Positions 7,511-14,858 of a stretch of DNA of 64,000 nucleotides are shown piece by piece. The position numbers were made by a program, and so were the translations under genes. The stretch's first letter is position 1; every line of letters begins with the position of its first letter. The notes below the pieces were generated by a model. It saw only the letters and a list, made by a program, of their open reading frames with translations. It made no database searches and was not told the origin of the DNA. The stretch comes from Hymenobacter oligotrophus (lineage in GTDB: Bacteria; Bacteroidota; Bacteroidia; Cytophagales; Hymenobacteraceae). The stretch covers positions 3,100,001 to 3,164,000 of the forward strand of contig NZ_CP032317.1 of the NCBI RefSeq assembly GCF_003574965.1. Direction: 5' to 3'.

Positions 7511-8203
7511 TTAGCCTATTATCAGGCCCAATGCAAAAAAGAACAGCAGCTGCAGCATGTACACAAACGGTACCAGCGGGTTGCGCCCGGCCATTACGCG
7601 GCTGCGGTTGTAGTAGAGCTGCAGGATAAACGAGACGGCAAACCAGGCCTTAAAGTTTTGCATCGGGATGAGGTCGGCAAACCATTTCCACCAGCCAAAA
7701 TGCACGGCCACCGGCTCGATGCACACATCGAGCCCCACCATGAGCGCGGCGGCCAGCAGCGCACGCGCGAAGCCCGGCAGCGGCAGGCGTTGCGCCAAAC
7801 CGCCGGCTATATACGTCAGAATAAGCCAGTTGAGGCCAATGATAATGGGGGTTTCCAGGAACTTGGGCCCGAGGGTGGTGCCGTACTCGTAGCGGCCAAA
7901 AATTACCCCCGTTTGCACGCCTACTACCTCCACGCCGTAACCTACCAGCATGGTTGTGAGGGCAAACCAGCCGAACATGGGCACCGGGCTGTGCTTATCG
8001 AACCCCAGCAACAGCGCCGCCGTGAGCAGCAGCGTGAGGGGCATAAACTGCAGGTAAAAGGAGGGGTCTTGGGAATAGCCCAGGCCCACCAAACCCGTGG
8101 CGTAAAACAGCAGCAACACGAATTGCGCTATGCGCAGCCGGCGCGATGAACTAGGCGCAGGCGGAGCAGCCACAGACGGGGTTAGTTGATCGGGTTGTGG
8201 CAT
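7511..8203 (-). CDS. cruF: Carotenoid hydratase CruF-like membrane protein
   Basis: A 230-residue polytopic membrane protein (about seven hydrophobic segments after a Pro/Ser-rich N-terminus) of the CruF family (PF04240). Family landmarks are GYGVEVVGVQTGVIFGRYEY and the following PIIIGLNW. CruF-type proteins hydrate the psi end of acyclic carotenoids to give 1-hydroxy derivatives, a step toward monocyclic xanthophylls such as saproxanthin or myxol in Bacteroidota. It lies 27 bp after a CrtD-like desaturase that would act on the hydroxylated product, which strongly supports the assignment. Location is the inner membrane. Confidence 0.85.
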   Translation of the reverse strand: MPQPDQLTPSVAAPPAPSSSRRLRIAQFVLLLFYATGLVGLGYSQDPSFYLQFMPLTLLLTAALLLGFDKHSPVPMFGWFALTTMLVGYGVEVVGVQTGVIFGRYEYGTTLGPKFLETPIIIGLNWLILTYIAGGLAQRLPLPGFARALLAAALMVGLDVCIEPVAVHFGWWKWFADLIPMQNFKAWFAVSFILQLYYNRSRVMAGRNPLVPFVYMLQLLFFFALGLIIG

Positions 8204-8230
8204 TAAGAATGAAAGATTACTAATTAATAA

Positions 8231-9751
8231 CTACGCATTATTAATTAAATCAGCAGTGATTTTGGCCGAGAGCAAGCACAGCGGAATACCGCCGCCGGGG
8301 TGTACCGAGCCGCCGCAAAAGTACAGCCCTTCGAGCTTGCGCGAGAAGTTCGGATGGCGCAGAAAAGCGGCCATCATGGTGTTGGAGGAACTCCCGTAGA
8401 GTGCCCCGCCCGCCGACGAGGTATCGGCGGCGATGCCCGGGGGCGTCCATACCTGTTCGGCCCGGATCAGCGTCTCAACGTCGATACCCAGGGCTTGGTT
8501 GAGGCGGCGCAGCACGGCGGCGCGGGTGTGGCGGGTAAGCGCCTCCCAGTCCTGGCCTTCGTCGTGGGGCACGTTCACCATCACAAACCAGTTCTCGTGG
8601 CCAGCGGGGGCGTCGGTGGGCGTTTTCTTGGAGGTAATGTTGACGTACACCGTCACGTCGTCGGCCACGGTTTTTTGCTGAAAAATGGCCTCGAACTCGC
8701 GACGGTAATCGGCCGAGAAGAAAATGTTGTGCACGCCTAGGTCGGCAAACGCCCGCCCGATGCCCCAATAGAAGATCAGCGCCGACGACGACCTAGGTTG
8801 CCCCAAGGTGCGCTCGGGGGCGGGCTGCCGGGGCAGCAGGCGGCGGTAGGTGGGCACCACATCCATGTTGCTCACCACCTGCCCGAAGTCGTATACCTCG
8901 TGGGCGGTGCGCACGCCCGTAACGCGGCCGCCGGCGGTCAGGATTTCCTCCACGGGCTCGTTGTAGCGGAACTCCACACCCAACTCTTCGGCCAACCGCA
9001 CGAGGCTGCTGGCAATGCTGTAAATGCCGCCCTCGGGGTAAAACGCGCCAATGCCGTGCTCGAGGTGCGGAATCATGCTCAGCGTGGCCGGGGCCTGGTA
9101 CGGGTCGGAGCCGTTGTACGTGGCGTAGCGGTCGAAGAGCTGCACCAGGCGCGCATCCTGCGGAAAGGCTTGCTGGTGCCGCCGGTGCATGGAGCTCAGC
9201 AAACCTAGGCGCGGCATCTCGGCCATGGCGCGCAGCGTGTCGCGGCTGAAGTAGCTCTGGGGCCGGTGCAGCGACTTGTGCAGAAACGTGCTGGCCGTGG
9301 CCTCGTAGGCGCGGCGGGCGCCTTGCAAAAAGCGGCGCACCTCGGCGGCCGGCACTTGTAGCTTTAGTTCTACTTCCTGGGCAAACTTGTGTTCGTCGGC
9401 CCAGGCCGTGAGGCGCGTGCCATCGGCGAAGAAATACTGCGTAATGGGGTCGAGCCGCTCGTAGCGGAAGTAGTCTTTGGGGTCGCGCTCGGCCAGCCGA
9501 AACAGCTCATCCACCAGCTGCGGCAGCGTAAACAACGACGGGCCCGCATCGAACCGGTAACCGCCCGGCAGCTCGAACTGATGCATTTTGCCCCCGAACG
9601 AATCGCGCCCCTCGAACACGGTAACCCGGTGCCCGGTGGCCGCCAGCCGCACGGCCGTGGCAATGCCGCCAATGCCGGCGCCAACTACGGCAACCGGTTG
9701 CTTGAGCGACGAGGCTTGGCGGAGCTTGCGGGCAGCGGGCAGAACGGACAT
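8231..9751 (-). CDS. crtD: CrtD-like carotenoid 3,4-desaturase (CrtI family)
   Basis: 506 residues of the CrtI/phytoene desaturase flavoprotein family. An N-terminal dinucleotide-binding motif (VVGAGIGGIATAVRL, about 22-36) is followed by the FGGK segment and RFDAGPSLFTLP. The C-terminal CrtI signature YFCGGSVHPGGGIPL completes the FAD site. NGSDPYQAPATLSMIPHLEHG and SSALIFYWGI match the sub-group annotated as 1-hydroxycarotenoid 3,4-desaturase. The adjacent cruF favours CrtD over phytoene desaturase, but the latter cannot be excluded from sequence alone. It is the first gene of a crtD-cruF-tetR operon. Confidence 0.82.
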   Translation of the reverse strand: MSVLPAARKLRQASSLKQPVAVVGAGIGGIATAVRLAATGHRVTVFEGRDSFGGKMHQFELPGGYRFDAGPSLFTLPQLVDELFRLAERDPKDYFRYERLDPITQYFFADGTRLTAWADEHKFAQEVELKLQVPAAEVRRFLQGARRAYEATASTFLHKSLHRPQSYFSRDTLRAMAEMPRLGLLSSMHRRHQQAFPQDARLVQLFDRYATYNGSDPYQAPATLSMIPHLEHGIGAFYPEGGIYSIASSLVRLAEELGVEFRYNEPVEEILTAGGRVTGVRTAHEVYDFGQVVSNMDVVPTYRRLLPRQPAPERTLGQPRSSSALIFYWGIGRAFADLGVHNIFFSADYRREFEAIFQQKTVADDVTVYVNITSKKTPTDAPAGHENWFVMVNVPHDEGQDWEALTRHTRAAVLRRLNQALGIDVETLIRAEQVWTPPGIAADTSSAGGALYGSSSNTMMAAFLRHPNFSRKLEGLYFCGGSVHPGGGIPLCLLSAKITADLINNA

Positions 9752-9809
9752 GAACCTTGTTAAGCGTGAAATTCAGAAGTAAACCGCACGGCGGCCGATT
9801 CGTTTGCGG

Positions 9810-11030
9810 CTAGTTGCCCGGGGCCTCGATACGCTCGTAGCGCAGGCGGGTTGGCTGGGCCGGATCGGCGTAAAAAGCAAATCGGGCTGTTTCGGTGCCC
9901 ATTACGAAGCGTACTTCGGTGGGGCGCTGCGGCTTGCGAAAGCGTTGCATCTGCTGAAAGCGTACTTCCGTAACCCGCGCGGGGTTGTGCTTATCGAGCA
10001 CGTGCACGCCACGCGCTTCGTCGAGCAGGTAATAAGAGTGCGTTTGCCACACGTAGCGCCGGGGTACTTCATAGTCCAGCACCTCGTAGTAGCCTGCGTA
10101 GCAGAACTGCTGACGTATTTGGCCCTTGGTGTTTAGAACAAAGGCGTTTGGAGAATTGCGCAGATGTTTGTCCGCTACCCACTCGTAATCCTTAAGGCTA
10201 TCGGCACCTAGGACCTCACGGTAGTACCCGTACCGGTAAAGGGTAAAAAGCGTGGTGTCGGTAAGCGGCAGCGCGGCTATCAGCGTAGCATTGGGCTTCT
10301 TCAACCTCACGCTGGTACCGTCGGGGCGGCGCAGCTCTTCGCAGTTCAGCACTGTTCCATCGGCCAAGAGCTTCACCTCGCAGTCGGGGCCCTCGCCGCC
10401 CGTCCAGCGCCCGGCCGTTAGCTGCCGCACGCGTCCGTCGAGGCCAAGTGTGAGCGCGCAAATTCTCGACACGTCGCTGTCCGGAATGCCTACAGGCACG
10501 GTGAAAACCAACGCTTGGCTTGGCGCATGGTAGCCGATAAAGCGCGGGCGCTCCGGCGCACTCACCGTCACTATGTCGCGGCCAACCGCTTTGTAGAAGT
10601 CGGCCTTGCCTAGGCGCCGCCGAAACACCTGCCGCCCTGCCGCGTCGAACAGGGTGATGGTTTGCCCGCCTTCGTAGCCGCGCACCCGGTGGGTTACCTG
10701 AAAGGTGGCGGTGTCTTCGGCATAATAGGGCCCTACGATACCTTCCGTCACGGCTACTAACGGCTTGGTTGAGTCCGTTTCGGCCCGCAGCAGCAGCCGG
10801 TAGCGTTGCCGCCCGATGTAAAAGGTGGTATCGCGCCCTGGTTGATAGCTGGACTGGGGTCGGCTGGCGTCCACTGTATCAGGCAGGGCTACAACAGGGG
10901 TCGGAGCGGCGGCGGCAACGGCAGTATTCCGCGCAACGGGCGGGGTAGTTTGCTCCGCCGCGCGTTGCGGTTCGCAGGCAACCAATAGCACCGCCCCCGC
11001 TAGCGCAGCACTTATTCGGCGGCTAATCAT
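9810..11030 (-). CDS. Lipoprotein of unknown function
   Basis: 406 residues with a lipoprotein signal peptide (MISRRISAALAGAVLLVAC, lipid Cys19), a Thr/Pro/Ala-rich linker to about residue 60, and a beta-rich body with no family I recognise. Features include an early IGRQRYRLLLRAE strand and a C-terminal VRFVMGTETARFAFYAD segment. It probably sits in the outer membrane or periplasm. It is alone, between the carotenoid operon and an rRNA methyltransferase on the same strand, with a hairpin upstream. Confidence 0.75.
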   Translation of the reverse strand: MISRRISAALAGAVLLVACEPQRAAEQTTPPVARNTAVAAAAPTPVVALPDTVDASRPQSSYQPGRDTTFYIGRQRYRLLLRAETDSTKPLVAVTEGIVGPYYAEDTATFQVTHRVRGYEGGQTITLFDAAGRQVFRRRLGKADFYKAVGRDIVTVSAPERPRFIGYHAPSQALVFTVPVGIPDSDVSRICALTLGLDGRVRQLTAGRWTGGEGPDCEVKLLADGTVLNCEELRRPDGTSVRLKKPNATLIAALPLTDTTLFTLYRYGYYREVLGADSLKDYEWVADKHLRNSPNAFVLNTKGQIRQQFCYAGYYEVLDYEVPRRYVWQTHSYYLLDEARGVHVLDKHNPARVTEVRFQQMQRFRKPQRPTEVRFVMGTETARFAFYADPAQPTRLRYERIEAPGN

Positions 11031-11087
11031 GCCGGAAAGTAGCCAAAGCTGAACCGTTGTACTAGCTGCTCAGCGGTATAAAACTAT

Positions 11088-11131
11088 GTAGGCTGCTGAG
11101 ATAGGAGAACAAGCCTACCTCAGCAGCCTAC
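11088..11131 (-). terminator. Hairpin terminator after the rlmI-like gene
   Basis: 13-bp exact arms (11088-11100 and 11119-11131) with an 18-nt loop lie just downstream of the rlmI-like gene and upstream of the lipoprotein gene. On the minus strand the sequence continues into AT-rich DNA. Confidence 0.6.
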
Positions 11132-11152
11132 GCATTGATCTGGTTGTCGAGT

Positions 11153-12340
11153 TTAATCCACGGCCAGCACCAAGCCCTTCAGGTACTCGCCCTCGGGGTG
11201 GAAGAGGCTCACGGGGTGGTCGGCGGGTTGGGTGAGGCGGTGCAGAATGCGCGCCGGGCGGCCGGCCTCGATGGCGGCGGCCATTACGGCACCCTCGAAC
11301 AGCTCCATGCTCACCACCTGCGAGCAGCTAAAGGTGAACAACAGCCCACCGGGCGCAATTTGCTTGATGCCGGCCACGTTCAGGCGCTTATAACCCATAA
11401 TGGCGTTGTGGCGGGCCGAGAGGTGCTTGGCGAAAGCCGGCGGGTCGAGCACGATGAGGTCGTACTGGTTGTGGCGGTCTTTCAAGAAGCTGAACACGTC
11501 CTGGGCGTAGGCTTCGTGCTTATCACCTAGGCCCGACAGCTCGGCGTTGCGGTTGGTCAGCTCAATGGCTTTTTTGCTCGAATCGACGGAGTCCACCAAC
11601 TCGGCACCGGCTTGCAGGGCGTATACCGAAAAGCCGCCGGTGTAGCAGAACGTGTTGAGCACGCGGCGGCCCGGCGCGTAACGGGCCAGCAAAGCGCGGT
11701 TGTCGCGCTGGTCGATGAAGAAGCCGGTTTTCTGGCCCGTTTCCCAGTCCACGGCAAAGCGGTGGCCGTTTTCGTTTACCACGTGCTCGGCACCGGTGCT
11801 TTCGCCCAGCAGGTAGCTGTTCTGGGCATCGGGCGCAGCTTTGGCGGGTACGGTTTCGCTGCTCTTGTCGTAAATCGCGCGCAGGCTGGGCACGGCCTGC
11901 TGCAGAGCGGCGGCAATTTCGGGGCGGGCCTGGTACATGCCGGCGCTGTGGGCCTGCACCACGGCCACGTCGCCGTACACGTCGATGATCAGGCCGGGCA
12001 GGCCGTCGCCTTCGGCGTGCACCAAGCGGTACACGTTGGTGTTGCCGGCGCCCGTAAGCCCTAGGCTGTGGCGCAGCTTGTAGGCGTTGCGCAGCTTCTC
12101 AACCCAAAAATCAGCATCGATGGGTGCGGTTTCGCCGAAGGCCAGCATGCGCACGGCAATGGAGCCCGGCGCGTAGTGCCCCTGGCCCAGCAGCTCGCCG
12201 TTGTGGGCGTGCACGCTCACCACCTTGCCCTCTACCACTTCGCCCTGCATGCGGGCAATGGCTCCCGAAAACACCCAGGGGTGCAGGCGGCGCAAGGATT
12301 GGTCTTTACCGGGTTTGAGAAAGATGGTAGCGGCTGACAT
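11153..12340 (-). CDS. rlmI: Class I SAM-dependent 23S rRNA cytosine methyltransferase, RlmI-like
   Basis: 395 residues from the ATG at 12340, which gives the family start (SAATIFLKPGKDQSLRRLHPWVFSGAI). An N-terminal PUA domain (about 1-80) leads into the RlmI/RlmK-type Rossmann methyltransferase: TGQKTGFFIDQRDNR, then motif I RVLNTFCYTGGFSVYA, and catalytic motif LDPPAF. C-terminal FTFSCSQVV holds a Cys typical of m5C enzymes. E. coli RlmI makes m5C1962 in 23S rRNA. The enzyme is cytoplasmic. An upstream extension to 12445 lacks family similarity and was rejected. A TAnnTTTG box lies about 29 bp upstream. Confidence 0.9.
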   Translation of the reverse strand: MSAATIFLKPGKDQSLRRLHPWVFSGAIARMQGEVVEGKVVSVHAHNGELLGQGHYAPGSIAVRMLAFGETAPIDADFWVEKLRNAYKLRHSLGLTGAGNTNVYRLVHAEGDGLPGLIIDVYGDVAVVQAHSAGMYQARPEIAAALQQAVPSLRAIYDKSSETVPAKAAPDAQNSYLLGESTGAEHVVNENGHRFAVDWETGQKTGFFIDQRDNRALLARYAPGRRVLNTFCYTGGFSVYALQAGAELVDSVDSSKKAIELTNRNAELSGLGDKHEAYAQDVFSFLKDRHNQYDLIVLDPPAFAKHLSARHNAIMGYKRLNVAGIKQIAPGGLLFTFSCSQVVSMELFEGAVMAAAIEAGRPARILHRLTQPADHPVSLFHPEGEYLKGLVLAVD

Positions 12341-12368
12341 GGGCATTCGGCAAAACAGGTACGAAAGG

Positions 12369-12376
12369 CAAAGGTA
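12369..12376 (-). promoter_or_regulatory. Promoter -7 box TACCTTTG for the rlmI-like gene
   Basis: Exact TAnnTTTG on the minus strand, 28 nt before the start codon, matching the Bacteroidota primary sigma -7 consensus. No clear -33 TTTG at the expected spacing was found. Confidence 0.6.
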
Positions 12377-12510
12377 CGCACCTGGGCGCAGGCGGCCGAG
12401 GTAAGCACCAGGCATACGGACAACCGCCGCGCCGCCTAGGTTCAACCAGCACTAGGTTTGGCCCGAAGGCAGCAGCGGCATGTGCGCAAGCTTTCCGACC
12501 TTTGCCGCCG

Positions 12511-12987
12511 ATGAACACCGCCTCTGCTACCGTCGACATTCTGCCTTACGCGCCCGAGCACCAAGCCGCATTCCGCGACCTGAACCACGAGTGGATTACC
12601 CGCTACTTTGTGCTCGAAGACCTCGACCGCCGCATGCTCGACGATCCGCAGGGCTACATTCTCGACCGGGGCGGCTACATCTTCATGGCCCGGTACCAAG
12701 GGCAGCTGGTGGGCACTTGCGCGCTCATATTCGAGCACGAGGGCGTGTACGAGCTGGCCAAAATGGCCGTAACGCCCAGCGCACAGGGCCTAGGCATTGG
12801 TTGGCTACTGGGGCGGGCCGCCATCGAGAAGGCCCGCGAAATAGGTGCCCGCGAGGTAGAGCTGCTCTCGAACCGCAAACTGGCGCCGGCGTTGCAGCTT
12901 TACCGCAAGCTGGGCTTTGCGGAGGCGCCGCTGCCCGCCTCGGAGTACCAGCGGGCCGATATCCGGATGGTACTTGCGTTGAGTTAG
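12511..12987 (+). CDS. GNAT-family N-acetyltransferase
   Basis: 158 residues from the ATG at 12511. The GNAT core is clear: a strand GQLVGTCALIF, then YELAKMAVTPSAQGLGIGW with the acetyl-CoA pyrophosphate loop (Q-G-L-G-I-G), and a C-terminal VELLSNRKLAPALQLYRKLGF. It should acetylate a small amine or protein N-terminus; the substrate is unknown. It is transcribed divergently from the rlmI-like gene and converges on an SRPBCC gene. Confidence 0.9.
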   Translation: MNTASATVDILPYAPEHQAAFRDLNHEWITRYFVLEDLDRRMLDDPQGYILDRGGYIFMARYQGQLVGTCALIFEHEGVYELAKMAVTPSAQGLGIGWLLGRAAIEKAREIGAREVELLSNRKLAPALQLYRKLGFAEAPLPASEYQRADIRMVLALS

Positions 12988-13015
12988 TTGTCAGTTATCA
13001 GTTGTTAGCGGCTTT

Positions 13016-13462
13016 TCACCCGCCGAAGTAGCGCCGGTAAATAGGCCGGCGCCAAGCAAATTGCGCCCACACCAGCGGGTACAACAAAGCATCGAGCACC
13101 CGCGAGGCAGTGCGGTACTCCAGGTCTTCCACTATCACAGTGCCGCCGTTGGGGGCAGCTTCCATCAGGTGGCGGTGCTGCCAGTAGCGCAGCGGCGCGG
13201 GTAGTTGCTGCCCTAGGTCGACGAAGTAGCGGCCGCCGCCGGGCAGCTCGCCGTGCTCGGTAATGAGCGAGGTCCAGCGGGCAAGGCCCACGGGCCCTAG
13301 GTACATTCCGATTTCGACCAAGTTGCCACGCTCGCAGCCATCGAAGCGCAACAGGCGCAGTTGCGGCAGCGGCGGGGCTAGGTCGAGGAACAGTTGGCGG
13401 GTGAAACCGGCCCAAACCTGGGCAGGCGGTTGGGCCACGGGGGTGCGGAGCTGCATGCGCAT
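13016..13462 (-). CDS. SRPBCC-family ligand-binding protein
   Basis: 148 residues, no signal peptide. The pattern (strand MQLRTPVAQPPAQVWAGFTR, long beta stretch ending in RYWQHRHLMEAA, then a C-terminal helix DALLYPLVWAQFAWRRP) is that of START/SRPBCC folds related to the polyketide cyclase-type proteins YndB/AHSA or DUF2867. These bind lipophilic ligands or act as cyclase-like enzymes. No ligand can be assigned. It ends 29 bp from the convergent GNAT gene; the gap holds words of the TTAGTTGTCAG type. Confidence 0.7.
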   Translation of the reverse strand: MRMQLRTPVAQPPAQVWAGFTRQLFLDLAPPLPQLRLLRFDGCERGNLVEIGMYLGPVGLARWTSLITEHGELPGGGRYFVDLGQQLPAPLRYWQHRHLMEAAPNGGTVIVEDLEYRTASRVLDALLYPLVWAQFAWRRPIYRRYFGG

Positions 13463-13552
13463 ATAGTAGGATAACTAGGTGAGTGCACAGGATGTTGTGG
13501 CCAAGTCCGAAAGCTCGTATGTTCAGGCATTTCCTACCCTACGCCATAGCCT

Positions 13553-14641
13553 ATGCTGCACGCCGACCAGCTGCCGGGCCGTACGCTGCTTGCCGCCGAC
13601 GGCCGCCAGTACCTGTTCTGCAGCGGCACAGGCTACCTAGGCATTGCCCGAAACCCGGCTTTTGCCGAGCTGTTGGCCGAGGGCTTGGCCCGCTACGGCA
13701 CCAACTACAGCAGCTCGCGCAACAGCTCGTTGCAGCTGCGCATTTACGACGAAGCCGAGCAGTACCTGGCGCGTTACACCGGTGCCGAAGCGTCCCTTAC
13801 CGTGTCGTCGGGGTACTTGGCGGGGCAAATGGCCGTGAAGGCACTGGCCCGCGCTGGCCGTTTCGAGTACGCCCCCGGCACGCACCCCGCCGCTTGGCTT
13901 GCCGATCACCCCGCTTTGGTTGGCGCTGCGCGAACTTTTGACGAGTGGGCCCAGCACTTGCTGCACCGCCTGCACCACGAGGCACCGCACCCGGTAGTCA
14001 TCGTCAGCAACTCGCTCGACGCGCTGCGGGTGCAGCGCTACAATTTCGGCTGGGCGCAGGAGCTGCCCACCGACCGCCCGGTTACCCTACTCATCGACGA
14101 TTCGCACGGTTTTGGCCTAATCGGCCGCGGGGGAGCAGGCATTTTCACCGAAGTGCAGGTGCCCGCTTCGGTGCGGCTGGTGGTGGTTAGCTCCCTAGGT
14201 AAAGCCTGCGGCATACCCGGTGGGGTGGTACTCGGCGATGCGAGTTTTGTAGGCAGCCTGCGCCGAAGTGCGTTTTTCGCGGCCAGCTCGCCGGTGGTGC
14301 CAGCTTATTTATATGCCTTTGTGCACGCCCAAGCGTTGTATCAACAAGCCCGCCAGCAGCTTGCCACTAATGTGCAACGCTTTGCCGAGGCTGCGCCAGC
14401 TGCGCTGTTTCAGGGTGCCGAAGGGTTTCCGGTGTTCTACACCCCTGCCAACAGCCTAGCCGATTACCTGCAGCAGCGGGAGGTGCTCATCTCGAGTTTC
14501 CCCTACCCCGCCCCTACCGACCTATGCATTACGCGCGTAGTGCTTTCGGCGCTGCATACCCCGGCCGATGTAGAGGGGTTGGCCAGCCTGACAACCGATT
14601 TTGCCCGGCAGCAAATTTACGATGAGCTGAAGGGCAACTAG
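13553..14641 (+). CDS. PLP-dependent alpha-oxoamine synthase-like aminotransferase (BioF/KBL fold)
   Basis: 362 residues, fold type I PLP enzyme. Landmarks are YGTNYSSSRNSSLQL (like the BioF/KBL start), SGYLAGQMAV for the cofactor, IDDSHGFGLIG with the PLP-binding Asp and His, and SSLGKACGIPGG with the Schiff-base lysine. This is the arrangement of 8-amino-7-oxononanoate synthase and glycine C-acetyltransferase, but the protein is about 30 residues shorter than typical. It is not in a biotin cluster, so the substrate is uncertain. It has no partner gene nearby. Confidence 0.82.
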   Translation: MLHADQLPGRTLLAADGRQYLFCSGTGYLGIARNPAFAELLAEGLARYGTNYSSSRNSSLQLRIYDEAEQYLARYTGAEASLTVSSGYLAGQMAVKALARAGRFEYAPGTHPAAWLADHPALVGAARTFDEWAQHLLHRLHHEAPHPVVIVSNSLDALRVQRYNFGWAQELPTDRPVTLLIDDSHGFGLIGRGGAGIFTEVQVPASVRLVVVSSLGKACGIPGGVVLGDASFVGSLRRSAFFAASSPVVPAYLYAFVHAQALYQQARQQLATNVQRFAEAAPAALFQGAEGFPVFYTPANSLADYLQQREVLISSFPYPAPTDLCITRVVLSALHTPADVEGLASLTTDFARQQIYDELKGN

Positions 14642-14739
14642 TTGCCAGCAGATAAGCCGCCGAAGGCATATTCAGCAGCACGAGCCACTTCGCAAGCACA
14701 CCTAGGTTCTGCGGCCTCACCGCAGTGCTCGGTATCTTT

Positions 14740-14757
14740 ATTTAGAAGATTCTAAAT
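14740..14757. promoter_or_regulatory. Palindrome ATTTAGAA-GA-TTCTAAAT upstream of TonB receptor
   Basis: 8-bp exact arms with a 2-bp spacer, lying just upstream of the receptor's promoter. A related but imperfect copy, TTTAGAA-ACA-TTCCAAA, sits at 14800-14816 near the predicted transcription start. Placement and target gene suggest an iron-responsive operator of Fur or DtxR type; the regulator is not identified here. Confidence 0.5.
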
Positions 14758-14761
14758 AATG

Positions 14762-14792
14762 TTGCGGCACTGGACAACCGCATATACTTTTG
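14762..14792 (+). promoter_or_regulatory. Bacteroidota-type promoter for the TonB receptor
   Basis: TTG at 14762-14764 is followed after 20 nt by TACTTTTG (14785-14792), matching the TTTG/TTG-N19-TAnnTTTG consensus. It lies between the two TTTAGAA palindromes. The predicted start near 14798 leaves a leader of about 60 nt. Confidence 0.6.
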
Positions 14793-14858
14793 CTGCTGTT
14801 TAGAAACATTCCAAATGGCAACCATGAACACCTGCGTGGCTGCCATTTACCTTACTTC

